64,000 nt of DNA from NCBI GenBank assembly GCA_002794775.1, contig NBAY01000053.1:242128-306127 (forward strand), read 5' to 3'. A program made the translations under genes and the position numbers. The DNA is from Porodaedalea pini. Lineage: Eukaryota; Basidiomycota; Agaricomycetes; Hymenochaetales; Hymenochaetaceae. The notes below the pieces were generated by a model. The model did no database searches. It saw nothing but the letters and a program-made list of their open reading frames with translations, and had not been told where the DNA came from. Positions 11,701 through 21,454 of this stretch are shown one piece after another (within the stretch, counting starts at the first letter, position 1; each line of letters opens with the position of its first letter).

Positions 11701-12334
11701 CCTTTACCTTGCCTAGGTCTTCCACCGGCTCCCCCTCGATCGCACATTCCTCTGGACAACGAGTGAATTCAATTGAACCCGTTTTCCAGTCGACCTCAGG
11801 GTTATGACGTCGAAGCCAGTCGTGTCCCAAGAATATGTTTGATGACGCTAGGGACGTTACCGCAAGGACAATCTTTTCCTGGTGGTGGCCGATCATGAGT
11901 TCGACTTCGACGTATTCTTCAATCAACCCAGCCTCGTTGTGCGTGCCGTCGGCATTGAGTACTGCGAGGGGTCGGATGTAACGTTTTGTTTCCAACCCAT
12001 ACCGTTCGACGAACCTCACGTCGATGCACGATCCTGTACACCCTGAGTCCACAAGAGCGTGTGCGTCCACCTCTCTCACTTCGCCCGCTACGCTTTGTCC
12101 GACATTCAGGAGAAGGTCCAGCTGGCGTCCACCAGTTCCTCTCATGAACAGCTGTTCATACTCCTCATCTTTATTCACACCGGTGGGGACTTCGTAATTG
12201 GAAAAACCATCGACGTCGTTTGCATCTACGTATTGTACAGACGGTTGGTTATATTTTAGTGAATCCAGATTCGAAGTCCCTTGTTCTTCTCGGTCAGTCG
12301 CCCCGATGACTACACCTGACCCTTCGCAAAACCC
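8702..12334 (-). pseudogene. pol of copy 1 (protease-RT-RNase H-integrase-chromodomain), broken
   Basis: The pol frame follows gag in the -1 frame. Visible in order: retroviral-type aspartic protease with Asp-Ser-Gly-Cys-Thr-Gly (near 12060), reverse transcriptase with Tyr-Leu-Asp-Asp (near 11070), RNase H, integrase with a His/Cys zinc region, DDE core, then a chromodomain (near 8800-8960). Comparison with copy 2 shows nonsense codons at 10532-10534, 10202-10204, 9947-9949 and 9647-9649. Three of the four are CGA to TGA, the pattern expected from deamination of methylated CpG. The C-terminal tail is also frameshifted relative to copy 2. The enzyme set cannot be made from this copy. Confidence 0.9.
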
Positions 12335-13413
12335 TGCGAGTCGACGACCTCTTCGTCATTGTCTTCTTCCTCCACATAGTCCTCCACAGTCGACCTTCGA
12401 GTGTCTACGACTTCCTCGAATGCCGATTCCTTCATTGCGCCGAGCTCGTCGGCGAGGATACGACGTTCGCCTGGCGCCATCAGTTCCAGCATGCGCTGGA
12501 TGATCGGTTTCCCCTGCGGGCACTTGCTCTTAAAGTGGTCCAGCCCGCCGCAAATCCAGCATGTGCGTCGACGTTGCGCCTTGTTCATTGAGACGTCCAT
12601 TGGCTGACCCGCACCTCCAAAGGTAACGCCAGTCGCATCACGCTTGTCGACGTGGGGGGCTGCGAACGAGCGGCGGATGGGCGGCGCCTGCTGGACCTGT
12701 GGGCACGCGGGAGGTAGTGCACGGCCTCGTTGGATGGCGTGAATCTGCTGTTCGCCACGATCGATTTCGACGGCCTTCTTTTTCCAGTCTTCATACTTCG
12801 TTGGGACTGGCGTCGACCTCAGTACTCCACGGACTACTTCGATGTTCATTGCGCGCTTTAGGCGATCGCAGATGACACCCTCGTCCGTTAGCTCCGCTGC
12901 TTTGATGACTATGTCAAGGTCTTGGAAGAATTCGTCGGCTGAGAGGTCCTTCTGGGTCTTTTCTCGGAACTTCTTCAACACCTTCTCCTTTCTGTTCGGG
13001 TCGTCAAAGGATGCATCCAGTCGTTCCTGGAACCTCGTCCAGCTATCCGTGAAGCTCACAACACCATTCGTTGTGAACTCCTGAATGTAATTCTGCGCCC
13101 ATGTCGACGCGTTGCTGCCCTTGAGATAGGAGAGCGCGACGTAGATCTTGCTCGACGACGAGGGGTACCTCGTGGGGTTCGCCGATACAAAGAGTAGAAC
13201 TTCGCACTTGAAGTCAAGGTAGTCGTCACCGCCAGCGAATTCGCGTGGCCGGGCAACGTCAATGTTGGGGGGCGGAGCATTTGAGGTTTGCGCAGCGGGG
13301 GCATTCGCCGCTTGTTGAGTGAAGGCCGCAGCGATTAACGCTGCGAGCTCTCGTTGTTGTTGTTGAGTAAAACCCGTAGATGTCGACATTGTTGGTGCGG
13401 GCGTGCGGGACAA
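12310..13413 (-). CDS. Gag of copy 1 (intact main frame)
   Basis: A 367-residue capsid/nucleocapsid protein. The central part (from Arg-Pro-Arg-Glu-Phe to about residue 230) is the capsid-like retrotransposon Gag region; a CX2CX4HX4C zinc knuckle (Cys-Trp-Ile-Cys...His...Cys) lies near residue 285, typical of RNA-binding nucleocapsid. The tail is acidic. The ATG at 13413 is the first in this frame, but the same frame remains open and similar to copy 2 for about 100 codons further upstream (to about 13720), so the true N-terminus may be longer. The stop overlaps the -1 frameshift region leading into pol. Despite the decayed pol, this frame is still open. Confidence 0.85.
   Translation of the reverse strand: MSRTPAPTMSTSTGFTQQQQRELAALIAAAFTQQAANAPAAQTSNAPPPNIDVARPREFAGGDDYLDFKCEVLLFVSANPTRYPSSSSKIYVALSYLKGSNASTWAQNYIQEFTTNGVVSFTDSWTRFQERLDASFDDPNRKEKVLKKFREKTQKDLSADEFFQDLDIVIKAAELTDEGVICDRLKRAMNIEVVRGVLRSTPVPTKYEDWKKKAVEIDRGEQQIHAIQRGRALPPACPQVQQAPPIRRSFAAPHVDKRDATGVTFGGAGQPMDVSMNKAQRRRTCWICGGLDHFKSKCPQGKPIIQRMLELMAPGERRILADELGAMKESAFEEVVDTRRSTVEDYVEEEDNDEEVVDSQGFAKGQV
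12328..12334 (-). promoter_or_regulatory. Candidate -1 ribosomal frameshift heptamer (copy 1)
   Basis: Sense GGGTTTT sits in the gag zero frame as G-GGT-TTT, seven codons before the gag stop. Slipping back one base enters the open pol frame. The same heptamer occurs at the same place in copy 2. Confidence 0.7.
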
Positions 13414-14098
13414 ATGTTCGGGAGGTGTCGGTGGCGATGAGTCTCTACGGGGCGTACGATAACCTCCTGGTTCGCTTGGGAGGATGACCGACGATGTTGT
13501 GACCGTCGGTGATGATGGCGCACGTTGAGTTCTAGGCGCCCACTGAACTCGTTGAGCTTGTTCGTTAGTCGAGTACCAAGCGTGTCTGAGGTCGCTCCAC
13601 CAGAGGTCGTGGGTGACGTTCTCGCTGTCGGTTATGACGTACGAAGCGCGGTCAGGGTCAAACCGCGACGATGAGGGTAGTGCCCGCTGTTGTTCCTCTG
13701 TGAGATCTATTTTGACTAGACCGGGGGGGGAACAGGGATGGGCTGCGAGTTAGATACAGGGTTACGCCAACGTTGAATGGGTTCGTCGGCGAAGTTGATG
13801 ACGAGGCGGTAGGAGCCGAGCGAGATCACGAACGAGATTGTTGTCGAGGCTTGTACTTGTCTGGTCACCCACGTCCACGTCAGGTGCGTGCTCCACCAGA
13901 GGCTAATCCGGAGAGCCAGGGTCGGGAAAGGTCGGGTGTAGGTTTACGTAATACACGAACATCCGAAAACGTCCGGGCAGGGTCGAGGGTTGTCGTTTAG
14001 GGGGTTTACACGTCAGGTCCTTCAAGGGGAGTGCTCCTCTAGACCGAGCGAGGGCGAGTCGACAGCGACAACGTACGCTGGGGATGAGCCTGGGTGGG

Positions 14099-14109
14099 GT
14101 TCTGCTTTT
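14099..14109 (-). other. Primer-binding site of copy 1 (self-primer type)
   Basis: Sense AAAAGCAGAAC begins one nucleotide after the 5' LTR. It is the exact reverse complement of GTTCTGCTTTT inside the same LTR (14306-14316 on the complementary strand). It lacks the TGG start of usual tRNA-primed sites. Confidence 0.75.
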
Positions 14110-14110
14110 A

Positions 14111-14535
14111 TGTTAGGCGGGAGTCCGGGAGACGACTCGGACTGGGCAGGCCTCGGCTGACTGTTGTCTGGGACGTGCTATACTCGAGTGTAGACTCGGG
14201 ACATGCTTACTCAGGCTAGGTCGTCGCGGAGGTAAGAGGATTAATACAAGTCTAAACTAATACAAGGGGGACGAGTCTCACCTAGGTCGTCGCAGAGGTA
14301 AGAGGAAAAGCAGAACAAGGAGTTCATGTGATTCCTGAGACCTTAAATAGCGACGACCGTGAGACTATATTACCTAACATTACATAACGAGCGGGAATGG
14401 AACAATTGAAGGTCATGTGAAGGGAGCGTGGGAAGTGATTGGAAAGATGATTAAAGATAATAAGAAAGAGCGGTTAAAAGGAAAGGAAAAGGGGAAAGGG
14501 GAAATAAAGAAAGGGTGAAAGTTCAAGTTCTGACA
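14111..14535 (-). repeat. 5' LTR of copy 1 (425 bp, long form)
   Basis: Same family as the 359-bp 3' LTR but longer by exactly 66 bp (14216-14281). In sense, the extra segment begins GTGAGAC and ends ACCTAG, and its last 24 bp nearly repeat the 24 bp just before it. Confidence 0.92.
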
Positions 14536-15064
14536 CATGTCTCTTCTGAAAAAAAAGCAAGAAAAATCAAAACCAGGTGCAACTTCAACTCTCATCGAGA
14601 AGATAGAATATCTTAACAGAATTCTAAAAAACCTTCCTTCCGATTTGCCACTCGACCCACCAGAGTCCACCTTTCACTTTGGTTTTGACCAGGATGACTT
14701 GGATGATGGAGGGATCTGGATGGCCCTCAATAAAAACCTTGAAAGATGTTTTCAGAGGCATTTACATGCCAATGATGATTTTCTTACAATCAAATATCAT
14801 TCATCAAATTTTGGCACACTTATACAAATGTTGAAGGAGGCTGTTAAAGAGGTAGATGACAACTATAGAAATTTAATTCAAGACTGGTGGATCAACCGCA
14901 TCCTTGCTGCGGCAAAAAGTGCAGGTGGGACAAAGTAAGTCCAAATTAAGTTCACATTGTTGATCTGAAATTGATCAACACTCAAGGACTTGTAAACCTT
15001 TGCCTTTGCCTCCACCAGTTTGGAATGTAAGGGTCTGCAGATCTTTGTCTCCCACTCTGCCAGC

Positions 15065-15488
15065 TGTCAGGACTCGAACTTTTCCTTTCTTTTATTTTCC
15101 TTTTATCATTTCTTTTCTTTTAATCACACCTTTTCATTATATTTAACCTTCTTTCCCAATCATTTCCCACACTCCCTTTACATGACCTTCATTTGTTCCA
15201 TTCCATTCACTTATGTAATGTTAGGTAATATAGTCTCATGGTCATCACTATATAAGGTCTCAGGAATCACATGAACTCCTTGTTCTGCTTTTCCTCTTAC
15301 CTCTGCGACGACCTAGGTGAGACTCATCCCTCCTGTATTAGTTTAGACTTGTATTAATCCTCTTATCTCCATGACAACCTAGCCTGAGTATAGTGTGTCC
15401 TGAGTCCCCGCTCGAGTATAGCACATCCCAGACAACAGTCAGCTGAGGCCTGCCCAGTCCGAGTCGTCTCCTGGACTCCCACCTAACA
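15065..15488 (+). repeat. Solo LTR (424 bp, long form) of the chromovirus family
   Basis: Starts TGTCAGGAC and ends CCTAACA, flanked by a perfect 5-bp duplication CCAGC (15060-15064 and 15489-15493). It retains the TATA box, GTTCTGCTTTT and the 66-bp GTGAGA...CTAG segment (15317-15382). A solo LTR arises by recombination between the LTRs of a former full element. Confidence 0.92.
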
Positions 15489-15703
15489 CCAGCATACACT
15501 GAGGACAACAGCTCCGATGTTGAGCTTGTTGATGTCATGACAGCTCCCTCAACACATATTCACCATCAAGATGGTGCAAACTTGCACCAGGGTAAACTCC
15601 TGTTTCCAAGGTTGACAAAGGAGGCTGCCACCACACAATCCAGGCATGATTTCAAGAATGGTCGCCTATGACAAGCATCAATAAAGGAGCACAAGGAGAA
15701 GGC

Positions 15704-16050
15704 TGTTAGAACCTGAACTTTCACCTTTTCCTTTATTTTCCCTTTTACCATTTCCTTTATTATATTCGTCCTTTTCATTATATTTACCCATCTTACACAA
15801 TCATTCCCACACTACCTTCATTCGTTCCATTCCCACTCGTTATGTAATGTTAGGTAATATAGTCTCACGGTCGTCGCTATATAAGGTCTCAGGAATCGCA
15901 TGAACTCCTTGTTCTGCTTTTCCTCTTGCCACCGCGACGACCTAGCCTGAGTAAGCGTGTCCCGAGTCTACGCTCGAGTATAGCACGTCCCAGACGACAG
16001 TCAGCCGAGGCCTGCCCAGTCCGAGTCGTCTCCCAGGCTCCCGCCTAACA
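15704..16050 (+). repeat. 5' LTR of copy 2 (347 bp, short form)
   Basis: TGTTAGAACC...CCTAACA. It contains TATATAAG at 15878-15885 and GTTCTGCTTTT at 15911-15921, 33 bp apart, which makes the latter the likely start of the transcript. The 66-bp optional segment is absent. Confidence 0.95.
15878..15885 (+). promoter_or_regulatory. LTR TATA box
   Basis: TATATAAG lies 33 bp upstream of GTTCTGCTTTT. The spacing is the same in the 15065 solo LTR and 34 bp in the diverged 26413 LTR, supporting a fixed transcription start at or near the G. Confidence 0.75.
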
Positions 16051-16051
16051 T

Positions 16052-16062
16052 AAAAGCAGAAC
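16052..16062 (+). other. Primer-binding site of copy 2 (self-primer type)
   Basis: AAAAGCAGAAC one nucleotide after the 5' LTR is exactly complementary to GTTCTGCTTTT at 15911-15921, the predicted first 11 nt of the mRNA. Tf1 of fission yeast, a relative in the same chromodomain clade, primes reverse transcription from such an 11-nt self-pairing. Confidence 0.75.
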
Positions 16063-16164
16063 CTCACCCAGGCTCATCCCCAGTGTAAGTCGTCGCTGTC
16101 GACTCGCCTTCACTCGGTCTAGAGGAGTGCTCCCCTCGACGGACTTGACGTGTAAACCCCCTAA

Positions 16165-16452
16165 ATGACAACCCTCAACCCTGCCCGGACGTTTTCGGAC
16201 GTTCGTGTATTACGTAAATATATCAACCGACATTTCCCGACCCTGGCTCTACGAATTAGCCTCTGGTGGAGCACGCACCTAACGTGGACGTGGGTAACAA
16301 AACGAGTCCAAACTTCGACGACAATCTCGTTTGTAATCTCACTCGGATCCTACCGCCTCGTCATCAACTTCGCTGACGAACCCGCTCAACGTTGGCGTAA
16401 CCCCGGATCGAACGCGCAACCGATCCCTGTCCCTCCGCCAACGTCAAGATAG
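16165..16452 (+). CDS. Leader frame upstream of gag (95 codons)
   Basis: An open frame from ATG 16165 with Leu-Trp-Trp-Ser-Thr-His and Ser-Tyr-Arg-Leu-Val-Ile-Asn-Phe. The corresponding part of copy 1 keeps a similar peptide (after one 1-nt indel and with ACG instead of ATG), so it appears to have been under coding constraint. It overlaps the gag frame's ATG-less extension (open from 16401) in a different frame, so a splice or frameshift would be needed to join them. Function unknown; probably the N-terminal part of Gag. Confidence 0.5.
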   Translation: MTTLNPARTFSDVRVLRKYINRHFPTLALRISLWWSTHLTWTWVTKRVQTSTTISFVISLGSYRLVINFADEPAQRWRNPGSNAQPIPVPPPTSR

Positions 16453-16748
16453 ATCTCACCGACGAACAGCAACGGGCCCTTCCTGCTTCAGCCCGTTGGG
16501 ATCCAGACCGACCAGGCTACGTCGCGACCAATAATAGCGGCGTCACTCACGACATCTGGTGGAGTGAAATCCGGCGCAGCTGGTATTCATCAGACGAACG
16601 AGGGAGGAGAGCAAGGTGGCCCCCAGCCGCTCCGTCGTCACCTGCACCGTCAACGTCTACGGTCAACCTACCACCGACCCCAGGTCCTTACCGCGAAACC
16701 AACAGAGACCCCTCACCGCCGACTCCTCCAGAACCTTCGACACCCGCG

Positions 16749-17828
16749 ATGTCAGCAGAAGGTTTCAGCCAACAGCAAATGGCGCAGATCGCGGCCATCG
16801 TTGCGAATGCCTTCGCCCATCAGGCGAACAACGCCCCAGCACCGGTCGCGGCCGCTAACCCCCCGACCCCCAACATAGATGTCGCCCGGCCACGAGAATT
16901 CACTGGTGGCGACGATTACCTCGACTTCAGACATGAAGTCCTCCTTTTTGTATCCGCAAATCCAAGTCGATACCCTACGTCAGAGAGTAAGATTTATGTA
17001 GCTCTCTCCTACCTGAAGGGTGGTAATGCGGCAACGTGGGCGCAGAACTACGTCGAGGAGTCAACAACGTCGGGGATCATCACCTTCACCGACAGCTGGG
17101 AAAGATTCCAGGAACGACTCGACGCCTCGTTCGACGACCCGAATCGCAAGGAGAAAGCGCTGAAGGATTTCCGAGATAAGGTTCAGAAGGACCTAACCGC
17201 GGACGAGTTCTTCCAGAAGTTCGACGTGATAATCAAGCGCGCCGAGTTGAAAGACGACAGCGTCATCTGCGATCGCCTCAAGCGGGCGATGAACATCGAG
17301 GTGGTCCGTGGAGTGCTAAGGTCGACGCCAGTCCCAACGAAATATGAGGATTGGAAGAACAAGGCGATTGAAATAGACCGCGGCGAACAGCAGATTCGCG
17401 CTATCCAACGAGGACGCGCCTTTCTTCCCCCTCCTCGCCTACCACAACAAGCGCCCCCAGCTCGCCGTCAGGTAGCGGCCCCTCACGTCGACAGACGCGA
17501 TGCGACCGGCGTCACCTTTGGAGGCGCTGGTCAACCGATGGACGTCTCGATGAACGAGGCACAACGACGACGTGCGTGCTGGATCTGTGGTGGGCTGGGC
17601 CACTTTAAAGACAAGTGCCCACAGGCGAAACCGATCATCCAGCGCATGCTGGAACTGATGGCGCCAGGCGAACGTCGTGTTCTCGCCGACGAGCTCGGAG
17701 CGATGAAGGAGTCGACCTTCGAGGAAGTCGTAGACACTCGGAGGTCGACGGTGGAGGACTATGTGGAGGAAGAAGACGAGAACGAAGAAGTTGTCGACTC
17801 GCAGGGTTTTGCGAATGGTCAGGCGTAG
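16749..17828 (+). CDS. Gag of copy 2
   Basis: A 359-residue capsid-nucleocapsid protein, closely similar to copy 1 Gag. The capsid-like domain covers about residues 35-225; the zinc knuckle CX2CX4HX4C (Cys-Trp-Ile-Cys-Gly-Gly-Leu-Gly-His) is near residue 280; the tail is acidic and ends just after the frameshift heptamer. The frame is open without an ATG back to 16401, and that extension is conserved in copy 1 (Lys-Ile-Asp-Leu-Thr and His-Asp-x-Trp-Trp-Ser), so the real start may be upstream. It would form virus-like particles packaging the element RNA. Confidence 0.88.
   Translation: MSAEGFSQQQMAQIAAIVANAFAHQANNAPAPVAAANPPTPNIDVARPREFTGGDDYLDFRHEVLLFVSANPSRYPTSESKIYVALSYLKGGNAATWAQNYVEESTTSGIITFTDSWERFQERLDASFDDPNRKEKALKDFRDKVQKDLTADEFFQKFDVIIKRAELKDDSVICDRLKRAMNIEVVRGVLRSTPVPTKYEDWKNKAIEIDRGEQQIRAIQRGRAFLPPPRLPQQAPPARRQVAAPHVDRRDATGVTFGGAGQPMDVSMNEAQRRRACWICGGLGHFKDKCPQAKPIIQRMLELMAPGERRVLADELGAMKESTFEEVVDTRRSTVEDYVEEEDENEEVVDSQGFANGQA
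17804..17810 (+). promoter_or_regulatory. Candidate -1 ribosomal frameshift heptamer (copy 2)
   Basis: GGGTTTT reads G-GGT-TTT in the gag frame, a canonical X-XXY-YYZ slippery site, at the 3' end of gag (stop 17826-17828). After a -1 slip the reading continues Gly-Phe-Cys-Glu-Trp-Ser-Gly into the long pol frame without a stop. I did not identify a downstream pseudoknot. Confidence 0.75.
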
Positions 17829-20800
17829 CCATCGGGGCGACTGACCGAGAAGAACAAGAGACTTCGAATCCGGATCCGCTAAAATATAACCAACCGTTTG
17901 TACAATACGTAGATGCGAACAACGTCGATGGTTTTCCCGATTACGAAGTCTCCACCAGTGTGAACAAGAATGAAGAGTACGAACAACTGTTCATGAGAGG
18001 AACTGGCGGACGCCAGCTGGACCTTCTCCTGACCGTCGAGCATGAAATAGCTGGTGAGGCGAGAGAGGTAGATGCGCATGCCCTTGTGGATTCGGGATGC
18101 ACGGGATCCTGCATTGACGTCAGGTTCGTCGAGAGGTACGGGTTGGAAACGAAACGCTACATTCGACCCCTCGCGGTACTGAACGCCGATGGCACGCACA
18201 ATGAGGCCGGATTGATCGAGGAGTACGTTGACGTCGAACTCATGATCGGCCGTCATCGGGAGAAGATCGTCCTCGCAGTAACGTCCCTAGCGTCATCGAA
18301 TATCTTCCTGGGGTACGACTGGCTTCGACGTCACAATCCGGAGGTCGACTGGAAAACGGGCTCGATCGAATTCACCCGCTGTCCAGAAGAGTGTGCGATC
18401 GAGAGGGAGACGGTGGAGGACCTAGGCGAGGTGAAGAAGGTGGTGGAGCAGATGAGGAGGGTGAGTGAGATGCGAATGGACAAGACGTCCTGGCCCGCAT
18501 ACCTCAACGACTACGCCGACGTTTTCAGCGAAAAAGGCTTCGAGAAGCTGCCGGAACACCGACCCTGGGACCATGTCATCGACTTAAAGCCCGACTTCAA
18601 ACCGAGCGACTGTAAGATCTACCCGCTCACGCCGACTGAGCAGCAGTCACTCAAGGACTTCCTTGATGAGAACCTGAAGTCGGGTCGCATTCGACGGTCG
18701 ATATCGCCCATGGCGTCGCCCTTCTTCTTCATTAAGAAGGCCGACAAATCGCTACGCCCCATCCAGGATTACCGTAAGCTCAATGACGGTACGATCAAGA
18801 ACAAGTATCCCCTCCCTCTCATTGACGAACTCGTCGACAAGGTCAAGAAAGCGAAATACATCACTAAGCTTGACCTTCGCTGGGGGTACTACAATATCCG
18901 GATCCGCGAGGGTGACGAATGGAAAGCAGTGTTTCGCACAAACATGGGCCTCTTCGAACCGACGGTCATGTTTTTTGGCCTTTGCAATGCGCTGGCCACG
19001 TTCCAGGCCTTTGTCAACCACATCTTTAAGGACCTAATCTATGCGAACTTGATCATCGTATACCTCGACGACATCCTGATCCTCTCGGAAACCATTGAGG
19101 AGCATATCGACACGTCGAGGCGCGTACTCCAGATCCTCCGAGAGAATGGCCTGTACCTGAAGCCGGAGAAGTGCGAGTTTGACGCCAAGGTCGTCAAATA
19201 CCTCGGCCACATCATCGGCAATGGAGAGATCAGGGCTGACCCGGCAAAGACGGAGGCAATTGCGAACTGGCCAGTCCCACGGAACCTCAAGGAGCTGCAA
19301 CAGTTCCTCGGCATGGGAAACTGGCTGAGACGGTTTATTAAGGACTACAGCAAGGTGGTCCGACCGTTGACGTCGTTAACGGGCAAGAAGGACTGGGTAT
19401 GGGAGACCGAACAGCAGGAAGCGTTCGAGGAGCTGAGACGACGTCTCTGCTCACCTCCAGTCCTAGCCATCGCCAATGACGAGGGCCCTTTCCGCGTAGA
19501 AGCGGACTCGTCGAACTTTGCGCTCGGTGGTGTGTTGCTGCAGAAGCAGGAAGGGAAGTGGAGGGTGATCGCCTACAGGTCAGAGGCACTTGAACCGGCG
19601 GAACGAAACTACGAGATCTACGACAAGGAGATGCTCGCGATCGTTTCGGCGCTCAAGGAGTGGCGGCAATACCTCCTTGGCGCTCGCCACAAAATTGAAA
19701 TCTGGTCCGACCACGCCAACCTCACCTACTTCAGGTCAGCGCAGAAGCTGAGCTATCGCCAAGCTTGCTGGCGAACCGAACTCGAGGAATTTGACTTCCA
19801 CCTCGAACACAAGTCGGGGAAGACAATGGGCAAGGCCGACTTGCTGTCACGCAAGGCGGGCTATGATCAGGGCAAGGATGACAATGACGGCGTCGTGTTC
19901 ATCAAGGAGAAATGGCTGAACCGTGGGGTGGTAAGGACGTCGCGTGATGAAATGTTGGAACGAGTGGGTGAGGCGCAGAGAGCGCAAGACGAGTCGGAGA
20001 GGCCGACGAATATGGTGAAGGTCGACGGGTTGTAGCGGATGAAAGGCAAGGTGTACGTGCCGTCAACGATGAAGGAAGCGGTATTGCGGGAGTACCACGA
20101 CTCGACCCTGGCAGGACATCCTGGATCGTCGAAGACGGTCGAACTGGTACGTCGAGACTTCTGGTGGGCGTCAATGTTCTCCGATGTCCGAACATACGTC
20201 CGAGGATGCAACCGTTGCCAACGGACGAAAGCCTTAAGAACGTCGAGGTCGAGACCGCTTCATCCTAACGCGATCCCTGAAGGTCCCTGGGAGATCGTCA
20301 CGGTCGACCTAATCGGAGAACTCCCGGACTCTAAGGGACACAATGCAATCTGCGTCTTCGTGGACAGATTCTCAAAACAGATGCATGCCATCCCGACGAC
20401 GACGAAACTGTCAGCGGAAGGCATGGCGCAGTTATACCGAGACCACGTCTTCCGCCTCCATGGCCTACCGAAGAAGATCATCCATGACCGAGGCACACAG
20501 TTCGATGCGTCGATGATGAAGGAGCTATACAAACTCCTACACATCGAAGGCAACCCGTCAACGGCATACCACCCACAAACGGATGGTCAGACGGAACGCG
20601 TTAATCAAGAGCTCGAACAGTACCTCCGGCTCTTCGTCGATCATCGGCAATCGGACTGGAAGGACTGGCTCCCCCTCGCAGAGTTCGCCTACAACAACCG
20701 CGAACATTCAGCGACAAGGATGTCACCCTTCTACGCAAACACCGGACGTCACCCTATGAGCTTCGACACCGTACGAACTTCCTCTGCCAACATGTCGGCG

Positions 20801-21454
20801 GAAGAATTCGCCAAGCACATCAAGGAGACTCATCGCGTTGCTAAGGACAATCTAGTCAAGGCAGCAGAGGACATGAAGCGCTACCATGACCGGACAGCAG
20901 GAGCTTCGGTGGAGTACAAGGCTGGAGACAAAGTCTTCCTTGACGGGCGAAACATCAGTACGGACTCGCCGACGAAGAAACTCGCAGACAAATGGTACGG
21001 CCCCTTTGACATCGTCGACAAGATAGGAGCGAGCGCGTACAAGCTCAAACTCCCGAAGCGATGGAAAAAGGTCCACCCTGTCTTCAACGAAGCCCTGTTG
21101 AAACCCGCCGTCGAACCGTCCTTTGAAAGCCAGAAGCAACCGCTGCCGCCGCCGCCAGACATCATTGACAACGAGGAGGAATACGAACTCGAGGAAGTCT
21201 TAGACTCACGTCTGCACCGAGGGAAACTACAGTACCTTGTCAAGTGGGTCGGCTACAATGAACCTACTTGGCAGCCTGAGACGGACTTCGGCGAGAACGC
21301 GAAGGAGGCGATCGCTGAGTTCTACCTCAAACATCCCGGGGCACCTCGGAAACTCGACATCCCTCGTCAACGACTCCGTCCGCTCTTCGTCGACACCGAG
21401 CCTGACGACCGCGATCATGGTTGGTCGGGACGCCCAACCTTGAAGGGGGGGTAA
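17811..21454 (+). pseudogene. pol of copy 2, interrupted by one TAG
   Basis: Polyprotein in the -1 frame relative to gag. In order: aspartic protease (Asp-Ser-Gly-Cys-Thr-Gly near 18088), reverse transcriptase with Tyr-Leu-Asp-Asp (near 19060), RNase H (from about 19490), integrase zinc region with Cys-Asn-Arg-Cys (near 20205), DDE core with Val-Asp-Leu-Ile-Gly and His-Asp-Arg-Gly, and a C-terminal chromodomain (about 21170-21340) that would steer integration to marked chromatin. The frame is open except for TAG at 20033-20035, where copy 1 reads TGG (Trp). A G-to-A change is the simplest explanation. Both halves remain in the same frame. Without readthrough, integrase would not be made from this copy. 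Confidence 0.9.

Larger units (their letters stand above)
8333..14535 (-). mobile_element. Ty3/gypsy chromovirus copy 1 (complete, decayed)
   Basis: Full-length LTR retrotransposon on the minus strand, with terminal TGTTAG/TGACA-type LTR ends and a perfect 5-bp target duplication CATGT (8328-8332 and 14536-14540). In sense order it has 5' LTR (14111-14535), primer-binding site, gag, pol (protease, RT, RNase H, integrase, chromodomain) and 3' LTR (8333-8691). Gag is open but pol carries several stops. The C-terminal chromodomain after integrase puts it in the Tf1/sushi-like chromoviruses. It inserted at the start of the transposase gene that resumes at 14537. Confidence 0.95.
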
